Part shown: positions 1-11,990 of the stretch, in pieces
Layout: each line of letters begins with the position of its first letter
Position numbering within the stretch: position 1 is the first letter of the stretch
Assembly: GCA_026225945.1 (NCBI GenBank)
Contig: JAMJFZ010001074.1
Span: 1,449,501-1,513,500, forward strand
Origin: Cricetomys ansorgei
Taxonomy: Eukaryota > Chordata > Mammalia > Rodentia > Nesomyidae
Direction: 5' to 3'
DNA length: 64,000 bases
The notes under the pieces: generated by a model
The model's database searches: none
What the model was told of the DNA's origin: nothing
Seen by the model: the letters and a program-made list of their open reading frames with translations, nothing else
Program-made: the position numbers and the translations under genes

Positions 1-1050
1 GCTCGGGCGGGCGCCAATCTGCAGCCTGATCTCCACTGAGAGGGTCTGGGTGCTCGGTGTTAAAAGATGTGTGCGCCCGGGAGCCACGGGGACCGGTCTG
101 CCCATCCGGCGACCCGGGTTTCTGCAGCCCGAGGTTGCAATCGGCTCCGCGGCCCCAGCCCACTCTCCGCACCTCCGCTGCCCAGCGGCCGCGGGCACCT
201 GCGGACACGCGCTCCAGCCAGACCCCGAGACCCGCGCGCTCCACCAGTCGAGCGCGCGCCGTTCCCGCCCGCAGGGGCCGCCACCCGGCAGTCCCGGGCC
301 CCGGGCCGCTCCGCGCCCACCGCGAGGCCCGAAGGCGGCGGAATCCGCAGCCCCGCGGGGTCCGGGCGCGAGCCGCCAACCGGAGCTGGGGACCCGCGGG
401 GACCCGGAGGCGCGCGGCTGGGCACGGGCGGGCCGGAGGCTCCCGGGAGGCCCCCGGAGCCCGCTTTAGCCCTCGGTGGCCCGCAGTGGTCCGCGGGGGC
501 AGGGTCTCGGTCCCCGCCCTGGCTGCCGCGGTGCCAGATGCGCGGCAGGTGCAGGTTCGCGGGGCGCCCCGGAGCCCCGCAGCCTCGAGACCCCCCGGTG
601 CCCTCCTCTCGCGGCTGTCAACGGCATCCCGAAGTTTCCCCAAGTGCAGCGGGCGGACTGACCTGGGACGCGCTGTCGGGTCGGTAGTGGTCCTTCACCT
701 TCCCGCTCCCGCCCGGACGCACCGTCCGAGCTGGGTGACTTGTCTACGGTGCCAGGGAGACTTCGATCTCAGTCCCCGGTCCGCGCCGCCACCGGGCCCC
801 CGCCCCTGCTCTGCAGACACCGGCGGGCCACGAAGCGCTGGGGCGGGAGGCGCGAGGCGCGCACCTCGCCAGACGCCGGGCTGGCGTTTCCGCTGGGAGT
901 GACGCGCCCGCGCTCCGCCGCGCTGCAGGTGGGGGCGGCGGGCCAGTCGGCCCCGGGGCCAGAGGATGCTCTCCGAGGCCCCGCCCCTCCCCTAAGCCCC
1001 GCCCCGTCTCCCCTCCGGGCTGCTGAGCTCTGACCGCAGCCACTGGTCAA
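1..1050. promoter_or_regulatory. CpG island at left edge, probable promoter of the adjacent gene
   Basis: The stretch is very GC-rich with a high density of CpG, in sharp contrast to the AT-rich DNA right of 1050. GC boxes lie near 980 and 999 at its right end. Long open frames here (one of 281 codons) are expected in GC-rich DNA and resemble no family. In mammals the next gene beyond the 3' end of Dhfr is Ankrd34b, transcribed in the same direction as Dhfr, so a minus-strand promoter and 5' untranslated exon could lie here. That is an inference from synteny; no coding exon was recognised. Confidence 0.6.
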
Positions 1051-1194
1051 CCGGGCAGAAGGCCAGCGTGGACAGATAAGGTATCCCCACCCCGCCAGTG
1101 CCCCTGGTCCGGCTTTGCATCTGCGTCCCCTTCCATCTCATATCCATCTTGTTGTTCTTGAGATTCTGCTTTCGCGGGTCCCTTTCCACACTGT

Positions 1195-1221
1195 CCCCCC
1201 CCCCCCCCCCCCCCCCCCCCC
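1195..1221. repeat. (C)27 homopolymer tract
   Basis: An uninterrupted run of about 27 C just right of the CpG island. Length may be unreliable in sequencing. Confidence 0.9.
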
Positions 1222-1489
1222 GCTTCAGGTAGAGCCAGAGCCTCTCTTCAGGTCTGAATGTTTGTGGGAGCAACCGTTTTGTCTTTATTTTCATGAATGT
1301 ATAACTTCATTATATTGTAGTTGAAGCTTAATAGAACAGCTAACAAAATTTCGCAAAATAAATTTGAGGTTTTAAACTCCACTGAGACAACAAGGAAAAT
1401 GGAAATCAAGTGGATGAAATGGTTTCAACTCTTCACTCATCTTGAAGATGAATCTTTTCTGGCCAGGTAAGGTCAGTCAAAACCAGTTT

Positions 1490-1575
1490 GCAGGGGCCGA
1501 GCCGATGGCACTCACCTGCAATCCTAGACTTGGGAAGGAGGCAGGAGGACAGCCTGGGGCTACGGACTTGCCTCA
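1490..1575 (+). repeat. Degenerate B1-like SINE fragment
   Basis: Resembles the middle of B1 (CCTGCAATCCTAGACTTGGG followed by GGAGGCAGGAGGACAG), strongly diverged. The rest of 1051-2060 holds no gene or clear repeat. Confidence 0.4.
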
Positions 1576-2066
1576 AAACAAATTAGTTTGTAGTTTTGAG
1601 AGCCTCAAAGGGGAAGATAATATACCTTTAGACAGAGCTCTTTTATTTAAACAAAATCCCTGCGAAATGGCCTCTTAAGCAAACATTTGTAACACATTCT
1701 CAGGATATGTTGCACCGGAGGTAGACTCTAAGAAGGTGGGTGACATGGGGTGTGTGTGGTGGGGATCACTCTTTGTTTATATGCATTTATTTGGAGAGTC
1801 TCAGAAAGGACCAAACTTTTATGGAGATAGGAGTCTTCTCGCCTTCATCACTTTTGACATTTTGATTCACGTATATGTAGCATACATAGAAACGGTGCAC
1901 ATTCCATGAGTCCAGTGATTGCACACAAACTGAAGCACCATGCAAATCAAGAAACAGAACATATTACCAACGACCCCAAAAGTCTCTTGTGTCTCCACCT
2001 TGCGAGAAGTAGCGGCTTCTGTCAGCAAAGAACTGTTTTGTTGTTGGTGTGGTTTCTTTTCTTTTA

Positions 2067-2251
2067 AAACATTATTTTTATTTCATGTGCATTGGTGTTT
2101 TGCCTGCAAGTATGTCTAGGTGAGGGTGTCAGATCCCCTGGAACTGGAGTTTTAGACAGTTGTGAGCTATTGTGTGAATGCTGGGAATTGAACCCAGGAG
2201 CTCTGGAAGAGCAGCCCGTGCTCTTTACTGCTGAGCCGTCTCTCCAGCCTC
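2067..2251 (-). mobile_element. B2/B3-family SINE
   Basis: Reverse complement of the B2/B3 consensus: it ends on the plus strand in GAGCCGTCTCTCCAGCC, the reverse of the tRNA-related head, and contains GGAACTGGAGTT and the AT-rich tail near 2070. Confidence 0.85.
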
Positions 2252-2490
2252 CTGTGTTTTCTAACATCATAGAGAATATGTCCTGTTGCCTGGATTTTCC
2301 TCCTCAATGGTAAGTTTCAGAAAATATACAGTATATCGCCAAGATTTTCTCATTCTTTTGGAAGTATAGTATTCTTTTGTGTCTGTATATATCAATTTGT
2401 TTTGCTCCTGGTAGACATTTGGGTTTTTCTCAGGTTTGGGAAAGTCCAAAGATGCTGCTCTGAACACAGCAGGTGACATCTCTTATATTC

Positions 2491-2538
2491 TTGGTTGTGA
2501 GCCCAGCCTTTAATGACTGAGCCATCTCTCCAGCCCAA
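2491..2538 (-). mobile_element. B2 SINE 5' fragment
   Basis: Contains only the head region of B2 in reverse (TGACTGAGCCATCTCTCCAGCCC). Confidence 0.6.
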
Positions 2539-2679
2539 GCAGGTGACATCCCTTGCCCACCTATATGAATACTTCTATGCGGTACACACCCGCTTGTCAG
2601 TTTATGACTCATGAAACCCGCATGTGTTCAGCTTCTGTGGATATTGCCAAACTTCAAAGTTGATCCAGTTTTCATTCCT

Positions 2680-2945
2680 ACTTTATTAGTTCCTTATCAG
2701 TGTTGTCATAAACAAATCACCTCGTCGGTATCTGAAAATAATACAAATTTATTTACACGCTTACAGTTCTTGAGCTCAGAAGTCTGAATTTGGCTTTGAC
2801 ATGACCAAGGTCAACACAGTTGAGGGGCTGTGTCAATTCTGGAGCGCTGTAAGGGAGAATTTGTTATGCCTGCCTCTTGGGACTTTCAGAGGCTGCCTGG
2901 AACCCCTTGGCTAGTGGTCTCTTCCTCCATAATCAGATTCAGATT
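2680..2945. repeat. Old interspersed repeat
   Basis: The pattern of TTATTTACACGCTTACAGTT followed by a diverged 'right-hand' segment resembles an ancient mammalian interspersed repeat. I could not name the family. Confidence 0.35.
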
Positions 2946-2950
2946 CCTCT

Positions 2951-3010
2951 GTGTGTGTGTGTGTGTGTTGTCTTTCTGTCTATCTGTTTCTGTCTCTCTC
3001 TCTCTGTCTC
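2951..3010. repeat. (GT)n and (CT)n microsatellite
   Basis: A GT run (2951-2968) followed by an imperfect CT-rich run. Overlapping long frames with Ser/Leu/Cys-Val repeats are artefacts of it. Confidence 0.85.
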
Positions 3011-3499
3011 CTTCCCCCCTCTCCCCTCCCCACTCCCCACTCCTCTGCCCTGCCTTGTCTTTTTCTCCCTCTGCCCCTCTCCTTCCTTCTCACCCTCTGA
3101 GCCCTTCCCCATTCTTGGTTATTACCTTTGTAATTGCACTGGGCTCACTTGGAGAATCTGCCATCTGAAGATTCATAATTTGATCACACCTACAAAGTTC
3201 CTTTTACCACACAGTGTAACATATTCATAGGTTCCAGAAATGAGGCTGTGAACTTCTTTGGCAGGCTATCATTTGGCTTTCTACACCCACCTCTGAAGTA
3301 TTGGAAGATGTTTGCTAGAGACAAGAGATGACTGGGGGTAGGGATAATGAAGCCTGCAGGGTTTTCCTGTTGATCTGGTTCTGTGCTAGGTCAGGAGAGG
3401 GGGATGCTGGGAAGTTGTACCTGGTCACTATTCCCAGGAGCTTTGGGCTAGAAACACCTATGGTGAGGGAAAGGCAGGCCTGCTTTGTATGATTTATGA

Positions 3500-3870
3500 A
3501 GTGCTGTGGTTTGGGTGCTCCCCCCAGTCCCCAGTGATATGTTGAAATGCAATTGCAATATGGTACTGTGTAGAGATGGAGTGTTTAAGAGGTGACGATC
3601 CATGAGAACATGGTCCTTGTGATGGATTAGAGCCCAGGAGAAAGAGCCCGAGGAGGGGAGGTTGGTGCCTGTGCACCCTCCACCATGTAAAAGGCACCGT
3701 TCATTCTCTCCAAAGGACGTCACTAAAGCACCATTTGAAATCACTAGGGCAGCCCTGTCCAGGTGCCAGCCTTTGGGCCTCCCAGTCTATAGAACGCTGA
3801 GAAGCGCTTTTCAGCTGTTCCCAAGCTCTTGAGTCTGTGGTATTTTACTAGGGCAACATTAATAAACATT
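3500..3870 (+). mobile_element. MaLR-like LTR fragment
   Basis: The order of short motifs (TGATATGTTGAAATGCAAT, later CACCATGTAAAAGGCACC, then GAGTCTGTGGTATTTTACTA) matches the layout of MaLR LTRs. Heavily diverged. 3900-5388 shows no gene; only a weak B1-like stretch near 4580-4690. Confidence 0.5.
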
Positions 3871-4579
3871 AATAAGCCCTGGGTACTGGGGCTGGGGACA
3901 GCAAGAACACAGGAGCAGACACATTCCACTCTTCCATTGGGCAAAGTCCTGTGGTCAGTGGAAAGGCTGTGTCCTCGTACAAGATTGTGTCCCTCATCAT
4001 CCTCCAGCTCTTGGGGCTACTCTGTTTCAGGACTTACACATGAATCCTCAGGACTGACCTACCACAGTAGCCAAGGCAAGGCAAGGGCAGAAAGGGATGA
4101 CCTCTGTCCTGCTGGGCCCCAAAGTGGGGCCCAAGACACATAGCTTGAGTTTCTCGATGAGATCGGTTGGATGCTATAACCATGTTTTGCCAGCAACACC
4201 ATCAGGGCTCCAACGTGCTTTTAGGTTCACTAAAGAAGCTTGAGAGGGGAACTAGGAACAAGAAGAGCTTTGTGATTCTTCCTGATGCCCGTTGTGCCAC
4301 CGCACCTGGGAAGGAGGCTCCCCAAGACCTGTGGAAAGGAGAGCTGACCTTTCAGAACAGGGTAGAACAGTGTATGGTCTGAAAACTTATTGAAGGCATC
4401 CTGCATTGTGAGTGACCAAGTGGGACCATCTAGAACACAAGATTCCTGTCTTCATGGTTCCGTGCCATTCAAAATAGTTCTAAGGAAAGTAAAGATTGGC
4501 ACTTAGATTTGACGAGCAACTTGATCGTAAATTCTTCAATCTACTTTCTGTCTTCTGGAGATAAATTGGGAACTTTCAT

Positions 4580-4690
4580 TGGCTGATAGGAGGATTACAA
4601 CAAGTTTGTGGTCAGCCCAAGCTACACAGCAAGCCTCTGACTCCTGAAAGAACAAAACCCCCAAAGCAACAAAACGAAACAAATAAACAA
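4580..4690 (+). repeat. Degenerate B1-like fragment
   Basis: Shows a diverged B1 second half (GTGGTCAGCCCAAGCTACAC) followed by an A-rich tail. Confidence 0.35.
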
Positions 4691-5400
4691 AAAACAGAAA
4701 ATAAATGGAATAAAAGTGCCAGGAAGATTAGCAGTGAGAGTTAACGCCTCCTTTCAAAGATGGTTGAAGCCAGAGTCAAAAAACTGACTTCATAACAGCC
4801 TTTGAAATTTTCCTAAATAGCAATGAGATACAAATTTTATGTCCAATCTTTGACTCATAAGCTAAGGATTGTGCAGCTAGGGTCTTTTCTCTGGGCTGTG
4901 AGCTGGTCCACTGTAACTCAATGTTGCCCAGCAAGTGAGTAGCACTGTGGCCTTTTTTAGGGCTTGAAAACTGTGACCTTCTGAAGTGAGCATATTTTTT
5001 CTCCTAGTTCATTGGCTTGTCTGATTTTATTAAAAGGCTGTGATTTTCCAAAGTTCGGACACTAATGCTTTATTTCTTGGTCTCTATAAATGGCTTAGTA
5101 AATAACTTGTGGTGGAGATGGAAGGTTATTCAGTTTCACACACTTCAGTGGCTGGGTGAAAGTCCTGTCCTGGTTGTAGAGACTCAAACTGTAGATTTAG
5201 ACCACATGTACATCAGCTCAGAGAAGTTGATTCTGGGTCTGATGCACCGTAGAGTTTTGGACAGGAAGATAAGGCAGGCCTAAGGAAGGGGAGGCGACTC
5301 CTGAAGAGGGACCCCGTGAAGAGGGGTAATTGTTCTATGAACTCTGGAATGTCCAAGAGTAGAATCTATATTTAAATACCAATTAAAATAGCTTTGGGTC

Positions 5401-5540
5401 ACCGGGCGGTGGTGGCACACACCTTTAATCCCAGCACTTGGGAGGCCGAGGCAGGCAGATCTCTATGAGTTCAAGGCCAGTTTGGTCTGCAGAGTGAGTT
5501 CCAGGACAGCCAGAGTTACAACAGGAAACCTTGTTACCTC
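5401..5540 (+). mobile_element. B1 SINE with target-site duplication
   Basis: Nearly full-length B1 from ACCGGGCGGTGGTGGC to AGTTACAACAGGAAACC. The 12-base flank TAGCTTTGGGTC occurs at 5389-5400 and again at 5551-5562, a clear target-site duplication. Confidence 0.95.
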
Positions 5541-5895
5541 CCCCCCCAAGTAGCTTTGGGTCAATTTTAGTATTTTAATTAAGTAGGCCTACCCCCCCCC
5601 CCCCACAAGTCTGGAGTGGATACAGCTGGCTTCTTTTAAAATTGTATTTAGTAGCTTAGGTCTCATGTTCACAAAAATGGCTACTTGACTCCCTGACATC
5701 ATATCCTGTCCACAGTGCAGGCCTGAAGGGTCAGGGTCAAAATGAAGAAAATGAGTGATAACTGTCCTTTGTTTGATCAGAAAAGTAACATATTTCCTTG
5801 GTTTCTGCCTGACCTGTGGTTTCTACTCACAAGCATTGGGGTGAGCTGGATCACGGCTGTCACTACCTTTAACAGAAGCAAAAATGATTTTCTTT

Positions 5896-5954
5896 TTCCT
5901 TCCTTCCTTCCTTCCTTCCTTCCTTCCTTCCTTCCTTCCTTCCTTCCTTCCTTC
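5896..5954. repeat. (TTCC)n microsatellite
   Basis: About fourteen TTCC units. The region to 8815 has no recognisable gene. Confidence 0.95.
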
Positions 5955-7029
5955 TTCCCTTCTTCCCTTCAGCTCACTGAAATGTGAATGGAATCAGAGT
6001 CTGTCAGTAAGAAGGGCAGCATAGCATGTCTCCCGCTGTGACCCAGGACAGCTAACCACCCTTCCGTTTCCCTCACCTGAAGGATGCACCTCACCAGTTC
6101 ATAGGACTTCCAAAGCCAGGTGGTTACTGTGAACATTGATGAGGTCATTTTCACAAAGCAGAATAGCACTACAGAAGTGTTTGTCCATCAGTGAAGGGGA
6201 GCATATAGCCATGGTTCTGCAGTGAGTGGGGCAGTCACCAAGAGCAGCTGTTCTGATGGTGTCTCTCTTTTGCAAGAGAGCTCACTTAAACACTACAATC
6301 TGATATTGGCTGCATCTGTGAGGATCTGGTGCAGGGGCTGCTGCTTTTGGGTGACCAGAGCACGTGACAGCAACTGAATCCCACAGTGACCTGTGTGTGT
6401 GAGGGGTGGGCACTCATTTCCTGGTGTTTTGGTAAGAGCAGGGCCCTAGAGGAAGCTGGGCTATGGCTGCATTTCCCAGCTCTGCTAACACTGGTGCGCC
6501 TGTGACTAAGGTTTTATCCATAGATGAGTTTGCATAGGAAATCTTGCAGCCTTTTCTCCTCTGACAGAAGGAGCAGGGGGGACAGAAGCTCTCCGTCACA
6601 ATGGCAGAGCTGTCAGAGGGACCTGATTCCTGGATGGCTTCATGGTCTGGAGGTGAGCACTACCCTGGACTTGAAGGAGACAGATCTTCATGTTTCCATA
6701 CGAGGACTTTACATTCTGGAACTTTCCATTCTATCCTTTAATCTCAACTAATATAACCATTTTTGTAATTTAAAATAGCATCCTTAAGAACACAGTTGCT
6801 TATAACATGTGTGAAGTATTTCTGGAAAGATACATAGAATTTTTAATTATAGGCTCTGTGTGGAGATGGGAACTGGGAATGGAAGACAACGATGAGAGAG
6901 AGGGGCTTGCTTTGTTTTGGTTTATACTCCATATCAATTTAGACCCATTGAGGTTTGAGCCATATAAACGTAATGCTTCTTCCAGGAATGAAGATGAAGG
7001 GGGATTTGAAGTGCTGATCTTGAAGTTTG

Positions 7030-7400
7030 TGCGCCTTCACACTGATCAGCAGTCCGCCCGCTGGAGTCTGTTATCTCCTAATCCTACAGGCCAGCAGGAG
7101 GAGACAGTGATAAAGCTGAAACAGGGAGAGAGACACCAGAAGGGAGGCTGAACGCAAGGCAGGGAGGTGCTCTGCTCTGCACAGCTCCTCTGGACGCCGG
7201 CATCTAGACAGCTCATCTCCCATCAGGCGCCTGCGTCAGCTTGCCGGAGATGATTGATGTGTGCAGATCAACGCCCCGCCCATTTCCACCCTGAGTTCCA
7301 AGATGGCGTCTTCTACTCTAATTGCGCTCTGAGCAATTCACCCTGAATTCTTGATTGAGCAACACAGCATTCTGCAACCACCTGATGGAAGGTTCAGTCG
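7030..7400. other. Repeat-free, GC-moderate unique stretch
   Basis: No SINE, LTR or simple repeat was recognised. It contains GATTGATGTGTG and GAACAACGC-type complexity typical of single-copy DNA and is GC-richer than its neighbours. It could be a conserved non-coding element; that is inference only. Confidence 0.3.
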
Positions 7401-8544
7401 GGACATTGGGTAGATGTTTCTTGCCCCTTATATTTTATGTTGAAACGAGTGATTTATTGTTTTCCGATTCATGATTTTCAGAGACTTCCACTTCAAGGTC
7501 AAATATATAATCTTCAGTCATTTTTCTCCTGAAGTACAAAATGGAGGTTTCTTATTTAAGGTGGACTGAGGGAGTCATTGTGAGATGAATAGGAGCCCCA
7601 AATCTAAAGACTATTTGAAATGATTATTTTATTCTTGCTTTCATACTTTTTTTTTGTAAGCCATGGCTCTCAGGAAGCAAGGACTCCTTTTTGATGGAGC
7701 ACACCAGGACACGTTCCCCTCTTAGAAGTCCTTGGACTCCATTATCTTTCCCTCCCAGAGTGTTAGCCAGGTGAGTTTGGTAAATTAGAAAATCAAACAG
7801 ACCCTGATGGCTTCAGAAATCACGTTTTACCGATTTCCAAGTTGAGGCGTTCAGGAAGCGATGCACTGCGTAAAATCTTATATGCAGTGATGACTTCAGA
7901 GCAGAGACAAAACAGAGAGCAAAGGGGACAGATGCCAGGGGCAGGGAGAAGGAGGAAGATGGTGGGGAATGGGGAAGATGCTCCAAGTACATCATGTTCT
8001 TGATTGAAAACACACTGTGTAGTAATAACAAGGAGAAACAAACGTGTCGTTGGTGTTACTCATTTGAATTACCCCCGTGGTCTTGGCTGCCCACCACACT
8101 GGGACTTATGCTGGCCTTAGAAGGCCCTTCTACAGCCTGGCCAGGCCCTCCTGGCTATCCTACGACCCTGTGACATTCATCCTGGACTACAACCAGACTA
8201 GATTTTGCTGGTTCCTGGGTATGTCCACATTTGACATGTTTCATGCTTCCCAGATACCAGGTGTCACGAACTGTATCCTTGTCCCCTAACCTAGCGGCTG
8301 CCACTACAGTGTGCTCATCCCCTATGGAACTTAGCACCGCCACTCCTGTATTCAAGTTGCGTGAGTCCATGACCCAGGAACCAGGGCTTAGCTGTCTCTG
8401 CCATCTGGCCCAGTGCTGGCACATAGTAGGTTCTTGTTGCTACAAATTATATCAAATATCCAAAAGGAATAAAAAAGTGAATTAAAGATGAGGATTTTTC
8501 TCTGAAAAAAAAAAATGGCTCTTTGGTAAAGATTGGCAAACCAT

Positions 8545-8600
8545 AGCCCATGAGCGAAGGTTAGCCCATGAGCCAAGGTTAGCCCATAGACTAAATTCAG
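8545..8600. repeat. Short tandem repeat, about 18-base unit x3
   Basis: The unit GGTTAGCCCATGAGCCAA and variants occur three times in a row (AGCCCATGAGCGAAGG, AGCCCATGAGCCAAGG, AGCCCATAGACTAAAT). Confidence 0.7.
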
Positions 8601-8812
8601 CCTAATTTTGTAAGGCTCATTACTAAGCATACATTTGTATCTTTAAATGATCAGAAAAAATAAAAATAATGATAACATGGCTTGTGGAAATATACAAAAT
8701 TGATATTTCAGTGCCTATTAATAAGTGTTTACTGAAACAGCAAAAACCCATTAGTTTACATAATGCTTACTGGTACTTTCACACCGTCTCTGAGAGTTGA
8801 GTAACAAATTCC

Positions 8813-8862
8813 TTTTTCCTTCCTTCCTTCCTCCCTTCCTTCCTCCCTTCTTTCCTTCCTTG
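8813..8862. repeat. (TTCC)n-type microsatellite
   Basis: Imperfect CCTTCC units. Confidence 0.9.
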
Positions 8863-9819
8863 CTTTTTTAGACTACCTATAGAACCCAGTGTTGAGCACT
8901 CTGCCTCACTGCCAAATGCTGAGGTTACAAGTGTGTCACCCACTAAGTCTGGGGCACTTTACAGATGGTTGACTGACCCCTCCCAGTCAGCCAAGTCCCT
9001 TCAGATGGAGACGCTCGTTCTTGTTCAGGTCCAGATGCTGGTGGCACGAGTGGCCAGCGTCTCTCTGTTGCTTTTCACTCTATCTAGTCTCTGAGCAGCA
9101 GGGGTGTGTGTGATAAACCACGCATGTTCAATTCCGGCTGCTCTCGCACACACACACACAGATCGAGTGCCCATGACGTGCGGGTGAGAGAGATGCGGTC
9201 TGTGCCCCGTGGTGTGGAGGAACACATCCCTACCCCCTGTGCTAATTCTGATGTGGGGGAATAATAACCCCTAAGACCAATGAGGGATGCCCCCCCTCAG
9301 AGAATCAAGAAGCTGCTTGGATTAGAGCAAAGCTATCTCGGCTTGTCTAGGTGGCACCAGGGAAGACTTCTCAGTGGAATTTTCAGTGACATCTGAAGGG
9401 CAGGAGGTGTCCTAGCAGTGACAGGCAGGGAGACATTTATATGTAGCAAAACACTTCCACCTAATTATGTTCCTGGAGACTGTTACATGCAGTCCGGCCT
9501 GCATCATCAGGAATGATACCAAAAATAGTATATTCTTTGTAGGAAAACAGCTTGTCTCCCCCACCCTGGGAGATGGGGATGGAAGCTGGGCACAGAGCCA
9601 CCAAGGACACAGTGTGAGGGGGACCTGGGCCCTGAGGTAGAGGTCTCCAGCATGCAGGCTGCACACTCCTCTGCTTTGATGCATCCCTGAATTTCTTAGG
9701 ATCCAAAATGGGCCTTCCATGTGAGGCCGCCAGTGCAGTTCAGGCAAGTCCCTCTGCCAGGTAAGACTGTCTGGTGTCTCTTCAGACATTTCTGAGCTAG
9801 CTTTTAGGTAAGAGAGACT

Positions 9820-9995
9820 TCCTGCCTCAGGTCATGTGATACCCTATGACCACCTCTGGACTTTAACAGCAGAAAGGCCATCTCCTGATGCAGCCCCTTG
9901 ATCTTAGGCCAGAACTGTGAGCCAGATAAACCTCTTCTCTTTATAATAAAAAAGCAGAAGGTTTCTCAGCTACCTAACTGTATTAGTCAGGGTTT
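9820..9995 (+). mobile_element. MaLR-like LTR 3' fragment
   Basis: CCAGAACTGTGAGCCAGATAAACC followed by a TAATAAAA stretch and CTGTATTAGTCAGGG is the typical end of a rodent MaLR-type LTR. The 8900-9820 stretch holds no gene I can support. Confidence 0.45.
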
Positions 9996-10044
9996 GTGTT
10001 ATAGGAACACAACCAAAGGATAAATATATATTACAAATGAGTGA

Positions 10045-10270
10045 AATGTTAGCTCAGTGGTTAAGTGCTGCTTGCTGATTTTACAGAAGACCCAGGTTTG
10101 ATTCCTAGCACGCCACGTGGTGGCTCATCACCATCGACTTCCATCAGCTCCAGGTGGAGGGAATCTGACACCTTCCCCTGGGCTCCTCAGACACCAGGTA
10201 TTCATGTGGTACACAGGCATACATGCAGATAAAACACCTGTGTACATAAATGAAAATTTCTAAAAATTAT
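10045..10270 (+). mobile_element. B2/B3-family SINE, diverged
   Basis: TTAGCTCAGTGGTTAAGTGC, then CTCCAGGTGGAGGGAATCTG and a tail with GATAAAACACCTGTGTACAT match the B2/B3 order. Confidence 0.7.
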
Positions 10271-10999
10271 GAAAAACAGAGGAATACATAGAGAATAAAT
10301 ATTGGTGTGTTGGGGGTGGGGGGGTATTCATCACACATGGAGGTACGTGTTGCAACGTATGTGTGGAACCCAGAGAAGAACTTTTAGGAGTTGGTTTTCT
10401 CCTTGGGGATTGAAGCAACTATGCACACGATGCCATCTCTTTGGCCCTTTCGTGTTTATTAGAGTGGCTTATGTGATACGAGTTGGGTCAATCAGTGGAG
10501 AGATTGAGAACCAAAAGCTTCTCAGTCCGTCGTCTGGATGCCTCAGTGGTCTCAATACAACCCTAAAGGCCTGGGGAATTTCTGGGCAGCCACTGTTCAG
10601 TGCATGTTGGAGGCCTGGAAGAAGCTGGGTTCTGGCGTCAAGGAAGGATGGCGGCAACAACAGAAGCAACCATGTGTTAGAAGGACTGAGCATCAAGGGG
10701 TGAAGGCAGGCAGCACTGCTCCCTCGGATCGCTTTCCATCTGTGCCCCCACTGGAAGATGCTGCCCAGTCTTGAGGAGATCTGCCTCCTCAGTTAATTCT
10801 TCCTGGAGATGCCCATGAATTATGTCAGTTCATCCCAGAACCAATCAAACTGACAATCAAGGCAAGCCATGACACCTACAGATTTCTCTATAGATCACAA
10901 TGTAGTGTCGTAGGGGAAAACAAAACAAAAACAAAAACAACCCACATCAGCTTTGCTCAGAATTTTTAGCCAGGATTGAGAACCAGGTAAGAGTCAAGG

Positions 11000-11290
11000 G
11001 CAACCTGTGCTCAGAAGATGGTTTTTCTTCTGCTGACTCATTATTCATTCTAAGTATTCATTTTTGTCTTGCAGGGGAGCTGTGTACACGCTGGCTTGAT
11101 AAATTAGTCACCATACTGATGAATATGTTTTCATTAACCGGAGCACTTAGTGATCCCTGTGAATCGGCGATGAGATTGAAGGGATGCTAGGGTAACCGCT
11201 TGGCCGTAAGTCTGCTCATGATGTAATTAAAGCTTCACGATGAGTGAAATTTGTAATCGTAAGTGAGGAAGCTCTGGAGTGAGCAGTTGT
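11000..11290. other. Repeat-free AT-rich unique stretch with homeodomain-type motifs
   Basis: No repeat recognised. Contains TTCATTAACCGG, GATGTAATTAAAGC and GTGACTCATT-like motifs at close spacing. A candidate distal regulatory element by appearance only. The surrounding 10270-11760 holds no gene. Confidence 0.3.
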
Positions 11291-11764
11291 TGTGTGTGGC
11301 TGTCCAGCACCCAAACATCTTTTCTATTTTGGCAAATTCAAGATGAAGGGAAGCCAGAATCTTGCCTCTGCAAGAAATGTGCTACTCCAAAGGATGGTGA
11401 TTTTTTTCATGGTGAGCAATTTGAGCTAAGGGAGAATGCAAGCCCTTGAAAACAAATCTCTTTGGCCTGTTCCTCCTGCTTCCCACTCCTCTTTCTTTCT
11501 CTCCCAGAGCAGGTTACAGAAACCAGAATTCCTCTTTCCCAAGATGATTAAAGAGAAACTAGAACCATTACCTACCAAACTGAGCCTCAAAACACAGGAG
11601 ACCACTCAGTTTTCCCCTGAAGAGCCTCACTCCTTACAGGGCCTGCCCCAGGCCCAGGAGGAAGGGAAGCCACACAGAGGCCAAACCGATCCGGGCGGGC
11701 AAGCATTGTTGACTTCCCCTCAGTCTGTTCCTGGTAGCTTTTACCTCTTTCTTTCTTTTTTCCC

Positions 11765-11792
<28 letters not shown>
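11765..11792. repeat. (GT)14 microsatellite
   Basis: Uninterrupted GT run. Confidence 0.95.
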
Positions 11793-11798
<6 letters not shown>

Positions 11799-11990
11799 TG
11801 TGGGTGCATGGTCACATGCACATGTGTGTTCATGTGGAGGTCCAAGGTTGACTTTAGTAATTGTCTTCTATCCCTCTTCCATTTACTCTTTGAAGCAGAG
11901 TCTCTCAGTCTATAACCAAAGCTTGGTAATACTAAATCATGCTATCCAGCTTGCTCTGGGGACCCCTTTTCTCCACCCTGTAAGGGTGAA
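11793..11990 (-). mobile_element. B4/B1-related SINE, diverged
   Basis: GTGGAGGTCCAAGGTTGAC followed by a weak B1-like part (TTTGAAGCAGAGTCTCTCAG) is the reversed order of a B4-type composite SINE. 12000-12820 holds no gene I can support. Confidence 0.4.

Noticed and set aside
57..902. 281-codon open frame in the left CpG island
   Set aside because: Very GC-rich DNA gives long chance frames in several phases; composition is Arg/Pro/Ala-rich with no family resemblance and overlapping frames of similar length.
2830..3230. Two overlapping ORFs of 112 and 117 codons
   Set aside because: They run through GT and CT microsatellites and translate to Cys-Val and Ser-Leu repeats.
11436..11915. 159-codon ORF
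   Set aside because: No recognisable domain; it crosses a GT microsatellite and a SINE-like segment. No splice or promoter support.
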